A DNA stretch of 64,000 bases from a virus. The position numbers and the translations under genes were made by a program. The notes below the pieces were generated by a model. That model worked only from the letters and a program-made list of their open reading frames with translations. It ran no database searches and was not told where the DNA came from. The stretch is taken from positions 186,001 through 250,000 of IMG/VR virus record IMGVR_UViG_3300023174_000044; one strand, 5' to 3'. Positions 1 to 6,973 of this stretch are shown here, piece by piece (position 1 is the stretch's first letter; the number at the start of each line of letters is the position of its first letter).

Positions 1-195
1 ATAAATTTCGTAGTGTCGTTGACTATTATAACGTGCTCTGAGTTCAAGGTGCATTAGATTGGGAATCCTTACAGTATCGGGTTCACCTTTTAGTGCGGCC
101 CAAACTTTAGCGCCTTGTGTTTCCGTAATGTCAATCAAAGTTTCAAGACCATAACAGTCCCACATGGCTAGAAATTGATGATCTTTGGGATTCAT
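1..195 (-). CDS. Partial conserved phage protein (3' end outside window)
   Basis: An open frame of 65 codons reads from an ATG at 195-193 off the left edge of the window without a stop. The protein begins MNPKDHQFLAMWDCYGLET. The start overlaps the TGA of the upstream gene in an ATGA junction, so translation is probably coupled. No family is recognised; it looks like one of the small soluble proteins typical of T4-like phages. Confidence 0.7.
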   Translation of the reverse strand, partial: MNPKDHQFLAMWDCYGLETLIDITETQGAKVWAALKGEPDTVRIPNLMHLELRARYNSQRHYEIY

Positions 196-440
196 AGATG
201 AAACTTTTTCAAATAGTTTTTGGCCAAGGTCAAATCTTCTTTGTTAATGGTATTGATGGTTTCATCAACTAGTTCTAGTAGAATTAGGCGCATGAGTGTT
301 TCGCTCATTTCTCGTTCTTCAAGATCCAAAGTTGCCTGCCAAGCTTCTATGTCCTCATAGTGTTCAAGGCTCCACATTATGTCCAGCATTTCAACCTGAC
401 GACCAGTGAGATTACTAATATTAATATCTTTATCAAACAT
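192..440 (-). CDS. Hypothetical acidic protein, 82 aa
   Basis: Small, helix-rich, acidic protein with an EREMSETLMRL-type heptad pattern in the middle, suggesting a coiled coil or helical bundle. Its ATG overlaps the TAA of the upstream 243-aa gene (TAATG) and its TGA overlaps the start of the next gene (ATGA), so three genes form one tightly coupled unit. Function unknown. Confidence 0.7.
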   Translation of the reverse strand: MFDKDINISNLTGRQVEMLDIMWSLEHYEDIEAWQATLDLEEREMSETLMRLILLELVDETINTINKEDLTLAKNYLKKFHL

Positions 441-1171
441 TATAACACCTTGACACGATTGAGTTGGGTTTTGTTGTCACGGTGAGCTTTTACAGTACCA
501 ACCAATTTGATTTGGATGCCCGAATTCAGCTGAGATTTGTAGCTGAAAAACAAGGCTCGATTATCTTGAGTAATTGCAGTAACCCAAAAAATGTTGTATG
601 TGTTGCTCCAATTGGCACTTACAACTTCTGCGTCCAATGCTACTTTGTCGCTGACATTGCCAACATAGCCGCCGCTGGCATTGCGTACACGATCCTGGAT
701 TGATTGGCGCACCAATGCACGTTGGTGGCTCTGTGGCAAACATGCAACCACAGCCAGTTCCAGGCGATGTTGTACTGAGTCAAATTCTTCTTCAACAGCT
801 ACAACTTTACTGACGCTTGCATCAAATGCACTTAGCTGACCTTTGAGCGCACGGAAGGTAAGGTCATTTTGCAAGAACCTACGGCACTCCTGCCCAATCA
901 CACGATCCTCGTCGGTGATGGAGCCGGGTACAGCCAGGAAGTCCATCATAATGTCACGATTGCGCTTCTTGATAGTTTCATGAGTACCATCTTCAGTGAT
1001 ATTAATTTTATCTTCTTTGAGATATTCTCCGTTGACACGTTGTGCCGCTACAGCCGCACCCCAAACATCATCAACAGAATACTTAAATGAATTCACTGTG
1101 GCTTTGGTGCGACGAACACCATAACGAGGATTGTAACCATTTGCTGGGGTAAAATAAGTCTTGGGATTCAC
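440..1171 (-). CDS. Conserved phage protein, 243 aa, OB-like C-terminus
   Basis: The start is a GTG at 1171-1169, preceded by GGAGACACC, a clear ribosome binding site; no better ATG lies upstream. The N-terminal half is basic and helical. The last 60 residues are beta-rich and end in GTVKAHRDNKTQLNRVKVL. By its pattern I compare this tail with small OB-fold or nucleic-acid-binding domains in other phage proteins. That comparison is by eye only. It lies between small early genes; function unknown. Confidence 0.7.
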   Translation of the reverse strand: MNPKTYFTPANGYNPRYGVRRTKATVNSFKYSVDDVWGAAVAAQRVNGEYLKEDKINITEDGTHETIKKRNRDIMMDFLAVPGSITDEDRVIGQECRRFLQNDLTFRALKGQLSAFDASVSKVVAVEEEFDSVQHRLELAVVACLPQSHQRALVRQSIQDRVRNASGGYVGNVSDKVALDAEVVSANWSNTYNIFWVTAITQDNRALFFSYKSQLNSGIQIKLVGTVKAHRDNKTQLNRVKVL

Positions 1172-1183
1172 GGTGTCTCCTGT

Positions 1184-1591
1184 TTACTTAACTAATACGT
1201 AGGGCTTGCTCCACTCACCAATATTCAAGTGAATGTAAAAAGCGGTGTCAAAATAATCTGTCATTGCATCACTGCGGTCGTACCACTGACGCTCGGGTGA
1301 AGTTTTAATGATACGCAAGAACTGATCGATTGCGTCCTTGGCTTCGCCAGTAAAATGATCTTGGAACCAGTAGGGGTTAATCTGCATGTAACCTTCTGCA
1401 AGACGACTGTCAACATGACGGTGATCTATGGTCTGATTGTGATTTTCAAAGAAATCAATAGGACCAGATTTAACAGTGACTTCAACGCTGAGCGAACCAC
1501 TGCCTTTACGGGCACTGAATTTAAACTTGGGGAATTGTGCTTTGAGTGCTTCGCGAATTGACTTGACTTCTTGTGCTCCGATGTATGCCAT
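1184..1591 (-). CDS. LPD29-like domain protein, 135 aa
   Basis: The N-terminus (IREALKAQFPKFKFSARKGS, then a beta strand and SGPIDFFE) resembles LPD29, the large-polyvalent-protein-associated domain 29, here as a free-standing protein. In the family this domain is found in phage and plasmid polyvalent proteins delivered with DNA; its biochemical role is unknown. The ATG at 1591 follows AGGAGCAG and sits downstream of a strong sigma70 promoter (1624-1652), so this heads a unit that includes the 243-aa and smaller genes below it. Confidence 0.65.
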   Translation of the reverse strand: MAYIGAQEVKSIREALKAQFPKFKFSARKGSGSLSVEVTVKSGPIDFFENHNQTIDHRHVDSRLAEGYMQINPYWFQDHFTGEAKDAIDQFLRIIKTSPERQWYDRSDAMTDYFDTAFYIHLNIGEWSKPYVLVK

Positions 1592-1623
1592 TTTCTGCTC
1601 CTGTTTTGTTAGTGTATGTGTAT

Positions 1624-1652
1624 ATTATAGCAAATTGGGAATTATTGGTCAA
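1624..1652 (-). promoter_or_regulatory. Sigma70-type early promoter
   Basis: On the minus strand TTGACC (1652-1647), 17-bp spacer, TATAAT (1629-1624). Predicted start of transcription is near 1617, giving a short leader with AGGAG before the ATG at 1591. It belongs to a family of near-identical promoters repeated through the window. Confidence 0.85.
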
Positions 1653-1658
1653 CCAAAA

Positions 1659-1910
1659 TCAATTGGCCATCAAATTGATTTGGACCTGGTGACCTTCGTG
1701 TGTAATCACGGTGCCCACTGGCCGGCCTTCGCCCAGAACTGGACTACGACGACGAATTTCCGCCAGATACTCCACAGCATATCGCAGAGCCGCACCATGT
1801 GATACTGTGGCTGTTTTTGTAAAAACATCGTTGATGGTTGCGTACATACCAAATCCGTCAATGATAAAACGAATTCGGGTGCTGTTGCTAAAACCAGATA
1901 CATGACGCAT
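1659..1910 (-). CDS. Hypothetical protein, 83 aa
   Basis: Starts at 1910 after AAGGAAAGCAAA, a good ribosome binding site. The basic, mixed alpha/beta protein has no recognised motif. Its stop lies just upstream of the promoter at 1624-1652, so it is the last gene of the unit that begins at the 2216-2244 promoter. Confidence 0.65.
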   Translation of the reverse strand: MRHVSGFSNSTRIRFIIDGFGMYATINDVFTKTATVSHGAALRYAVEYLAEIRRRSPVLGEGRPVGTVITHEGHQVQINLMAN

Positions 1911-1922
1911 TTTGCTTTCCTT

Positions 1923-2186
1923 TCAGCGGCTGAGATTCATAACACGGGCATCAAATTCCATGAAGCTGACTTCAAATGGAACCGATACTTCTTTGCCAAC
2001 ACGGCCAGCATCTTCGGCATCGCTCCAGCTGTCTTTGGTTACTACAATCACAAAACAATCGTAGCCACGGTTGTCAATTTTTTGAACAACACCTTCAACA
2101 AAACAATCTTCGCGGCCTACCATGGGTTTGAAGTCATATGCACGGATTGTGTCGCCAACTCGGGCAATTTTTGCAAATTTTAACAT
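1923..2186 (-). CDS. Small beta-rich phage protein, 87 aa
   Basis: I chose the ATG at 2186, which has AAAAAGGAGCTGGT in front. A longer frame to 2213 would begin upstream of the predicted transcription start. The protein (MLKFAKIARVGDTIRAYDF, then VEGVVQKIDNRGYDCFVIVV) looks like a small SH3/KOW-like barrel of the type seen in phage RNA- or DNA-associated proteins. Only the fold guess is offered; function unknown. Confidence 0.7.
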   Translation of the reverse strand: MLKFAKIARVGDTIRAYDFKPMVGREDCFVEGVVQKIDNRGYDCFVIVVTKDSWSDAEDAGRVGKEVSVPFEVSFMEFDARVMNLSR

Positions 2187-2215
2187 ACCAGCTCCTTTTT
2201 GTTTACTATACAAGT

Positions 2216-2244
2216 ATTATAGCAAAATGGGCAATTCTGGTCAA
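2216..2244 (-). promoter_or_regulatory. Sigma70-type early promoter
   Basis: Minus strand TTGACC (2244-2239), 17-bp spacer, TATAAT (2221-2216). It drives the 87-aa and 83-aa genes. A hairpin (2252-2276) lies immediately upstream, giving a stem-loop plus early promoter cassette. Confidence 0.85.
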
Positions 2245-2248
2245 CCAG

Positions 2249-2497
2249 CTATTTCTGCGACTTTTTTAAGCAGAAAAACGTGGCATCTACTGTGTTGCGA
2301 AAATACAACAGAACTTTTAACTCTGATTTTCTGCCTTTTCTGCGCCATTCTTCGTTGAGAAATTGCACACGATAAAACCAACGTCGACCTGCTTGGGTAC
2401 CCGGGAGGCCAAACATCTCGGTGGCTGTTGCCACAGCACCAACCTTCCAATCATCGGTCCAACTAATTTTACCGCCATCAACTCGTGTGGTTTTCAT
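2249..2497 (-). CDS. Hypothetical basic protein, 82 aa
   Basis: Translationally coupled to the zinc-ribbon gene upstream (TAATG at 2495-2499). Sequence contains MKTTRVDGGKISWTDDWKVG and an aromatic/basic middle. The C-terminal codons lie in the hairpin upstream of the next promoter. No family recognised. A competing frame at 2241-2450 lacks this coupling and was not chosen. Confidence 0.6.
   Translation of the reverse strand: MKTTRVDGGKISWTDDWKVGAVATATEMFGLPGTQAGRRWFYRVQFLNEEWRRKGRKSELKVLLYFRNTVDATFFCLKKSQK
2252..2276 (-). terminator. Hairpin upstream of early promoter
   Basis: Inverted repeat tttctgc/gcagaaa (2252-2258 and 2270-2276) around an 11-nt loop. It overlaps the last codons of the 82-aa gene ending at 2249. 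There is no clear U-tract, so termination is uncertain. A related hairpin occurs before the 5177-5205 promoter. Confidence 0.4.
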
Positions 2498-2793
2498 TAG
2501 TCACCTGAATCAATTTGATAACGATCGCCACAGTGGACACAATCATAATTGGTCAAACATCGCCCGGCATTACTGCTTTGATAATGGTGGGTGCATGGAT
2601 CACCTTGTGAGTTCAATCGGACTTTGCCACGTGGAGTGCCAAACATGTACTGACCGCCACAATTAGAACAGCCCAGGGTGTCTGTGTCTTTGTCGTATCC
2701 AGAGTATACGTGTTTGTATTTTTGTTGCTCGAGACTCGGTGTCACACGACCGGAGCCGTTGCACACAGGACAAGTTCTGTATTCTACTGTCAT
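2497..2793 (-). CDS. Zinc-ribbon protein, 98 aa
   Basis: Three cysteine-rich knuckles are visible: CPVCNGSGRV near residue 8 (DnaJ-type CxxCxGxG), CSNCGG near 42, and a C-terminal CVHCGDRY. A HH pair near residue 69 may add ligands. It probably binds one or two zinc ions. AAGGAAATAAA precedes the ATG at 2793. It could be a small nucleic-acid-binding or adaptor protein; function unknown. Confidence 0.7.
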   Translation of the reverse strand: MTVEYRTCPVCNGSGRVTPSLEQQKYKHVYSGYDKDTDTLGCSNCGGQYMFGTPRGKVRLNSQGDPCTHHYQSSNAGRCLTNYDCVHCGDRYQIDSGD

Positions 2794-2802
2794 TTTATTT
2801 CC

Positions 2803-3111
2803 TTACGCAACCAACCACAACAGTTCTTCTTTGACTTCAATGCTTTCGCTACCGTCGTACTCGTGTATTCTAAATTCAGCACCTACGTCAAGCCAGGCAA
2901 TTTCTAGATCTCTCATGCCACCATCATAGATGTCAGGATATTTGAGGCTAACATAAACTGCTAATTCATCCCATTGTTCTTTTTCTACAAAATCTACAAT
3001 CACAGGATTAAACAACAGCTCGGGCAACTCTTGATTCCAAGTTGACCAACCAGCACCAAAGCCGGGTGAGTATAATACTGCTACTTTACCGTCTCTGATT
3101 ATTTTTTTCAT
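2803..3111 (-). CDS. Conserved phage protein, 102 aa
   Basis: Begins MKKIIRDGKVAVLYSPGFGA, with a GWSTWN motif and an acidic C-terminal half. The pattern is like small conserved proteins in large T4-like phages, none of known role. The ATG overlaps the TAA of the 59-aa gene upstream (TAATG). Confidence 0.7.
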   Translation of the reverse strand: MKKIIRDGKVAVLYSPGFGAGWSTWNQELPELLFNPVIVDFVEKEQWDELAVYVSLKYPDIYDGGMRDLEIAWLDVGAEFRIHEYDGSESIEVKEELLWLVA

Positions 3112-3290
3112 TATTTGACTCCAAAATGTTCTTTGATCTGCATCATAGCATCGTCATAGCCATTTAGATACAAGTTAGACATGCATTCTCTCACAATCAA
3201 CTCGGCAAACTGTTCATAATCAAAATATAGTACAGTACCTTTATCACAAACCTTGCATTGACTGTGCAATTGTCGAATTCGGTCGTTCAT
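3111..3290 (-). CDS. Small phage protein ending KEHFGVK, 59 aa
   Basis: MNDRIRQLHSQCKVCDKGTV, then QFAELIVRECM and a C-terminal KEHFGVK. This MND(E)RI...FAELIVREC...HFG(V)E layout is a widespread family of tiny T4-like phage proteins; a second member of the same general type is at 47982-48197. Start overlaps the stop of the upstream gene (ATGA), stop overlaps the next start (TAATG). Function unknown. Confidence 0.75.
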   Translation of the reverse strand: MNDRIRQLHSQCKVCDKGTVLYFDYEQFAELIVRECMSNLYLNGYDDAMMQIKEHFGVK

Positions 3291-3520
3291 TCTACAATTC
3301 CTACACTTTTCTTAATCTCATAACGAGCAATCTTCTCGTCAAAGTACATGCGAGTACCTTCATTGAAAGGGCTCGCTACCACAATCTCGCCTAGCTCTGT
3401 GGCTAATAATTGTGCAAAGCGAGCAAGAATACTCTGAGTGTCTTCCATCTGGTCCATGGGGTCTCGGTCCAGAATCACTTGGTAATCATTAATGAGTTTT
3501 TGTACGTTCTGATGAATCAT
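3287..3520 (-). CDS. Hypothetical helical protein, 77 aa
   Basis: The ATG at 3520 follows GGAGTCTAAA and is preferred over a longer frame reaching 3637, which would overlap the 47-aa gene. The protein MIHQNVQKLINDYQVILDRD is helical and acidic in the N-terminal half, with a beta segment (GEIVVASPF) after it. No family recognised. Confidence 0.65.
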   Translation of the reverse strand: MIHQNVQKLINDYQVILDRDPMDQMEDTQSILARFAQLLATELGEIVVASPFNEGTRMYFDEKIARYEIKKSVGIVE

Positions 3521-3521
3521 T

Positions 3522-3665
3522 TTAGACTCCGGTATGCAAAGGGTTACGTCGACGCAGGTGGGCCAGTGCCCCTTCCTTGGTTTCAAAACGTCCTGAGATG
3601 GGCGTTTGATGTGCGCCACGCACAATGTACCAACCACCTAGCAAAGCATTATATACGACTTTCAT
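3522..3665 (-). CDS. Tiny conserved phage protein, 47 aa
   Basis: MKVVYNALLGGWYIVRGAHQ followed by TPISGRFETKEGALAHLRRR. GGAGGCAGT stands just before the ATG at 3665, which overlaps the stop of the previous gene (ATGA). The pattern (GGWYIVRG...GRF.TKE.A...L) resembles small read-out domains in phage genomes that predict a short beta-hairpin plus helix. Function unknown. Confidence 0.7.
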   Translation of the reverse strand: MKVVYNALLGGWYIVRGAHQTPISGRFETKEGALAHLRRRNPLHTGV

Positions 3666-3922
3666 ACTGCCTCCGCTGTTTTAGGAAAACGATCATAAGC
3701 CTCACTGGCTCCGTCACATGAGAATTTGCTAGAGCCAAACTGATTGATCACATGCACAAGGATGTCATCATAAGCGGCCCACTCAATGCACTCTTTGCGA
3801 GCTGTTTGATAGTTATTTGTTGTCAACAAAATTTGACGCCCGAATACATCTATGACAGCATCTTCCTTGGATGATACTTTAGTTACTACTCGATATTTGT
3901 AAGGCATGTTACCGTATCGCAT
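3662..3922 (-). CDS. Hypothetical protein, 86 aa
   Basis: Start ATG at 3922, one base after the stop of the upstream gene, with GGAG nine bases ahead inside that gene. A longer frame to 3997 overlaps the upstream gene by 70 bases and lacks a site. Mixed alpha/beta sequence without a recognised motif. Confidence 0.65.
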   Translation of the reverse strand: MRYGNMPYKYRVVTKVSSKEDAVIDVFGRQILLTTNNYQTARKECIEWAAYDDILVHVINQFGSSKFSCDGASEAYDRFPKTAEAV

Positions 3923-3923
3923 A

Positions 3924-4202
3924 TCAATTGCTCCAAAATGCTTCGCTGTCAACTCGGCAAGCCCAAGGTGTATCAGCGTCGATTTCCACAGGAACACCTG
4001 TCATTAAATTACGAACAGTGATCTTGGGTGCGGTGTAAGTGTCACGGCTCACAATGTTCAATTGGCTTTCGTTCCAACCTGCTTTGTTGCAAAGACGGGT
4101 GCGAGTTGCTTTGGCGGCACCAAAAGTTTTGTATGCACGGGTTCGGTTGGGACCGTCAGTAACAATTAAACCAGTACCTTTTGAGACGATTACGTATGAC
4201 AT
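3924..4202 (-). CDS. Conserved small phage protein, 92 aa
   Basis: First gene after the 4233-4261 promoter, with AAAAAGGAGTTAGAT before the ATG. Begins MSYVIVSKGTGLIVTDGPNR and has a basic AAKATRTRLCNKAGW segment, then a beta-rich half. It has the look of a small phage protein family with an N-terminal beta-hairpin; no role is known. Confidence 0.7.
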   Translation of the reverse strand: MSYVIVSKGTGLIVTDGPNRTRAYKTFGAAKATRTRLCNKAGWNESQLNIVSRDTYTAPKITVRNLMTGVPVEIDADTPWACRVDSEAFWSN

Positions 4203-4232
4203 ATCTAACTCCTTTTTAATTACTATACAAGT

Positions 4233-4261
4233 ATTATAACAGATCGGAATTTATTGGTCAA
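4233..4261 (-). promoter_or_regulatory. Sigma70-type early promoter carrying a stop codon in its -35 box
   Basis: Minus strand TTGACC (4261-4256), 17 bp, TATAAT (4238-4233). The TGA stop of the upstream 117-aa gene (4260-4258) lies inside TTGACC. Drives the genes from 4202 down to 2249. Confidence 0.85.
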
Positions 4262-4611
4262 TCTAACCGTGAACCTGCGTAAACACGATCCAGACCCAGC
4301 TTGTTCTTCAGTACTTCGGCATAGGCTTCTGCACCCGCTTCCAAGATGCTGATGCTTTGGGTAGGATAACCGCTGGGATTCCACATGCACAAGGAGCCGG
4401 TGTAGTCTTTACGGAAGCCGTGAGCCTGAAGTGCTTTGCCAATCTTGCTGTTAGAACGAACACCCCAAACGTTGACCCAGGCAAACCCACAGGCATCACG
4501 ATCACCGTGTTTTGCATAAAACGCCTTGGCGGCTGTACGGGCGGCCATTGCGGCTTCGTTGCAAGCGTCCTGGACTGCTTCTACATTTACTACTGTTGCG
4601 ATTGCCTTCAT
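4258..4611 (-). CDS. Conserved phage protein, 117 aa
   Basis: Helical Ala-rich N-terminus (AVQDACNEAAMAARTAAKAF), then CGFAWVNVWGVRSNSKIGK and a C-terminal VYAGSRLD. This FAWVNV...NSK.GK...GF...NPSG...E.GA.AYA pattern is one I associate with a conserved but uncharacterised family in large phages. It follows its own promoter and ends with a TGA embedded in the next promoter's -35 box. Confidence 0.75.
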   Translation of the reverse strand: MKAIATVVNVEAVQDACNEAAMAARTAAKAFYAKHGDRDACGFAWVNVWGVRSNSKIGKALQAHGFRKDYTGSLCMWNPSGYPTQSISILEAGAEAYAEVLKNKLGLDRVYAGSRLD

Positions 4612-4641
4612 TTCAAACTCCTTTTTAATTACTATGCTGTT

Positions 4642-4670
4642 ATTATAACAAATTGGGTATTTTTGGTCAA
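4642..4670 (-). promoter_or_regulatory. Sigma70-type early promoter
   Basis: Minus strand TTGACC (4670-4665), 17 bp, TATAAT (4647-4642), serving the 117-aa gene. A long inverted repeat (4688-4737) precedes it. Confidence 0.85.
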
Positions 4671-4687
4671 CCGTTTTGTGTGTTGTG

Positions 4688-4737
4688 AAAAAACAACACT
4701 TTCTGTCTATTTTTTAAGCAGATTTAGTGTTGTTTTT
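4688..4737 (-). terminator. Long-arm hairpin terminator before promoter
   Basis: Arms aaaaaacaacact (4688-4700) and agtgttgttttt (4726-4737) pair over about 12 bp around a 25-nt loop. On the minus strand the right arm ends in a T-run, fitting a rho-independent terminator for the metallopeptidase gene ending at 4748. Parts of it recur at 5242-5260 and 17941-17957. Confidence 0.55.
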
Positions 4738-4745
4738 ACGCAACA
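4727..4745. repeat. 19-bp direct repeat, copy 1
   Basis: gtgttgtttttacgcaaca occurs here and again at 5242-5260, in both cases at the end of a gene and next to a hairpin-promoter unit. This suggests the two regulatory cassettes share an origin. Confidence 0.8.
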
Positions 4746-4747
4746 GT

Positions 4748-5149
4748 TTAAAGCTCAATGGCTCTGCGGAACAGGATTTCTTGCTTGGAAAATGCTTGGA
4801 TTTCCCAAGGCTGTTCCAGATACGGAACCCGGCGTCCGTAGTACTTGCCTTTCCACAGTTTGCCACGTGGAGTTAACTGTAGTGTGCCTTTGGCAAATTG
4901 TGCAACATGGGTGAGCTCGTGTGCTAGAGTGGCGCCCATGGCCTGCAGATCTTTAACAGGCTTGAGCACAACCAAATAGGTGTCCAGACCTTTGAGAGGA
5001 ACTGTGGTACCCAGGTCTTCAAGATCAGGGTCTAATATGATGTGCAGGAGTTTTTTATGTTTTGTGAGCTTCAACTGCTCTATCATAGAAGGTAGAAGTG
5101 ATTCTACGTATTTTCTAGATTTAGTGGTGCCTTCAACATAAAATTCCAT
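4748..5149 (-). CDS. HExxH zinc metallopeptidase-like protein, 133 aa
   Basis: LAHELTHVAQFAKG near residues 79-92 gives the HExxH zinc site of minimal gluzincin/SprT-like peptidases. A downstream QPWEIQAF supplies a possible third ligand (Glu). The protein is close to the minimum size for such a domain and has no signal peptide, so it should act in the cytoplasm. AAGGAGTAATGC precedes the ATG. In phages such proteins are proposed to trim host or virion proteins; that role is inference. Confidence 0.75.
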   Translation of the reverse strand: MEFYVEGTTKSRKYVESLLPSMIEQLKLTKHKKLLHIILDPDLEDLGTTVPLKGLDTYLVVLKPVKDLQAMGATLAHELTHVAQFAKGTLQLTPRGKLWKGKYYGRRVPYLEQPWEIQAFSKQEILFRRAIEL

Positions 5150-5176
5150 GCATTACTCCTTGTTGCTATAACTTCT

Positions 5177-5205
5177 ATTATAACAAACCAGGGAATTCCA
5201 GTCAA
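5177..5205 (-). promoter_or_regulatory. Sigma70-type early promoter
   Basis: Minus strand TTGACT (5205-5200), 17 bp, TATAAT (5182-5177), serving the metallopeptidase gene. A small hairpin stands directly upstream. Confidence 0.8.
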
Positions 5206-5215
5206 CCAGCTATTT

Positions 5216-5234
5216 CTGCTTAATTTTTAAGCAG
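5216..5234 (-). terminator. Short hairpin upstream of early promoter
   Basis: ctgcttaa (5216-5223) and ttaagcag (5227-5234) form an 8-bp stem with a 3-nt loop. The same ccagctatttctgc context precedes the 2216-2244 promoter. It lacks a good U-tract, so it may be a weak terminator or an RNA-processing stem. Confidence 0.45.
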
Positions 5235-5241
5235 TTTTTGG

Positions 5242-5260
5242 GTGTTGTTTTTACGCAACA
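5242..5260. repeat. 19-bp direct repeat, copy 2
   Basis: Second copy of gtgttgtttttacgcaaca (see 4727-4745). It overlaps the last codons of the gene ending at 5251. Confidence 0.8.
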
Positions 5261-5952
5261 AAATCTATGTAACCAGATTCAGCAGTCCAGTCCATAGTTG
5301 ACAATTTCTTTGCAATAGCAGTCAGTGTTTCTTCTTTAGAAAACTCTGAATTCTTTTTAATCCAACGTTGGTGGTTCTTTGCCAACACATCAATGTTGTT
5401 TGTCCAACCTTGTTGCTGTAGGTTGTTGACAAAATTTTCTTTAAACAACAAATTAAAATTAATGTTTTTACCGTAGGTATTTGCAACACGATCGTACATG
5501 GTCTGCATCCATAATCTTTTTGATTGTTCAAACCAATACGAAGCGGCTTTTTCAAACTTTCCATTGAGGCAAAGAGTTTTAGCTATCTCAAACCAAGATT
5601 CGCCAGGTGCCACTTTAATTGCAAGTTTTTGTAGTTTCATTTGTCTTAGAACAACTTGTTCTTGCACTTGTGGATCAGTGACTATAATATTAATTAATGA
5701 CCAGTTGCTGTTGATAATTGGCTCAAATAAATGTGTGCTAACAAATCCATTTGGGGGTGTTGGCAATTGTTGAACAGCATCTTCCACAGACATTTCGTTG
5801 TCTTGTATTTTTCTTTCAAACTTTTTTAAAGAATAGTCAGAGGGAACACTGATACCAGACATGCGAGTTAACAAAATACCATTGCAACTGGTCACAAATA
5901 AATCACCGGCGGTGCCTCCGTTGTAGGAAACAAAAGTATAATCAGTATTCAT
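5251..5952 (-). CDS. Possible P-loop/sulfotransferase-like protein, 233 aa
   Basis: I use the ATG at 5952 (MNTDYTFVSYNGGTAGDLFV), overlapping the upstream stop by 11 bases; the frame stays open to 6000. The N-terminal strand plus GGTAGD loop resembles the nucleotide-binding turn of sulfotransferase-like phage proteins, and the rest is helical with several Trp. The gene lies in a unit with an AsnB-like ATP pyrophosphatase and an SGNH hydrolase, which fits a role in modifying a surface sugar or metabolite. The family call is weak. Confidence 0.55.
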   Translation of the reverse strand: MNTDYTFVSYNGGTAGDLFVTSCNGILLTRMSGISVPSDYSLKKFERKIQDNEMSVEDAVQQLPTPPNGFVSTHLFEPIINSNWSLINIIVTDPQVQEQVVLRQMKLQKLAIKVAPGESWFEIAKTLCLNGKFEKAASYWFEQSKRLWMQTMYDRVANTYGKNINFNLLFKENFVNNLQQQGWTNNIDVLAKNHQRWIKKNSEFSKEETLTAIAKKLSTMDWTAESGYIDFVA

Positions 5953-6973
5953 TTTTATGTTTGCAGATATGAGAAAGCCAACTGGGATTCCAGCGATCAA
6001 TTAAATCCTTCTGTAACTGTCCTGTGGCCAGTTGTTTAATCAAATCCTCTGTGTCTAGACTGATCACCGTCAAAAACAATTCAGGGTCTCTGTAAGGATC
6101 TAGTATTTGAAAATCACCAAACCATTGCTGGAACGTTGGTCTCGAATGCAATTTAACAATTGCTGATCTCAATAAATTAACATTGTCAAATGTATGCTCA
6201 GGGCCATATGTTGCAGTATCGTAACAGTCAAATTTTTGATCAACTAATTTTGAAGATTGTGCGTACAGTTCACCGTGATGCAAGAGTGCCAGATCGCCGT
6301 AGTATCCTGTGACCAAGTTGTTAATATTGTAAAATGCCGGCTTGACATTGTCTATCTGACTATACGGATAATCTATTGTTTCTTGAGTGTCACTGTAGAC
6401 CACGTCAAATGGAAGTTTGTTAAAATAAGACCTTGTGTGATTGGCCACAACTCCAGTAAACTCAACCTGATGATGCAATGCCAAAAACGCAAGAGTACTG
6501 GAGTCAAGTCCGCCCGAGAATGCAATCTGTGTTTTATCACTGATGTTTGCGCAAGTTTGTAAATTAGACAACAACCTTAGCTCAATGTCAACAAGTACCT
6601 GTTCCCAAGTTTTAATTTCAGGAACAATAGCAGATTTGATTTTTTTATACTGTAACCAATTGATTCCCAGCTCGTCGTGACAATTAAATTTAACCGTCAA
6701 CGGAGATATTGCTGTGTCTATGTACTTGTTAATATTGGTAAGAATAATGCCTTTGCCAAACCCAAGATTAAAATCTTTATAAAAACTAAACTCAACTGTG
6801 ACTTCTTCGTCACCAAACTCAAACTCAACAAAGTTTCCACCGTGCTCGCCTAAACGATAACCAAAAAATTTATCTTGATTAATATTATAGTAGGCATTAA
6901 CCCAAAGATGAGGGGCTAGTTGATGACGATATGGGAACTCTGTGAGCTCTTGTTCAGCGATGCAAAAGTACAT
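5942..6973 (-). CDS. AsnB-like N-type ATP pyrophosphatase, 343 aa
   Basis: The PP-loop FSGGLDSSTLA near residues 153-163 is the ATP-pyrophosphatase signature of asparagine synthetase and related amide-forming ligases. The protein lacks Cys at position 2 (it begins MYFC), so the N-terminal 130 residues are not a working glutaminase. It may use free ammonia, another amine, or an unknown partner. TAATG coupling links it to the 187-aa gene. A true asparagine synthetase would be about 500 aa, so a tailoring enzyme for a sugar or small molecule is as likely. Confidence 0.75.
   Translation of the reverse strand: MYFCIAEQELTEFPYRHQLAPHLWVNAYYNINQDKFFGYRLGEHGGNFVEFEFGDEEVTVEFSFYKDFNLGFGKGIILTNINKYIDTAISPLTVKFNCHDELGINWLQYKKIKSAIVPEIKTWEQVLVDIELRLLSNLQTCANISDKTQIAFSGGLDSSTLAFLALHHQVEFTGVVANHTRSYFNKLPFDVVYSDTQETIDYPYSQIDNVKPAFYNINNLVTGYYGDLALLHHGELYAQSSKLVDQKFDCYDTATYGPEHTFDNVNLLRSAIVKLHSRPTFQQWFGDFQILDPYRDPELFLTVISLDTEDLIKQLATGQLQKDLIDRWNPSWLSHICKHKNEY

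Noticed and set aside
2241-2450. Alternative minus-strand frame overlapping the 82-aa gene at 2249-2497
   Set aside because: The chosen frame has TAATG coupling with the zinc-ribbon gene; the alternative has no start signal.
5942-6973. Asparagine synthetase proper
   Set aside because: It lacks the N-terminal Cys glutaminase and is about 150 residues too short, so only an AsnB-like pyrophosphatase call is supported.
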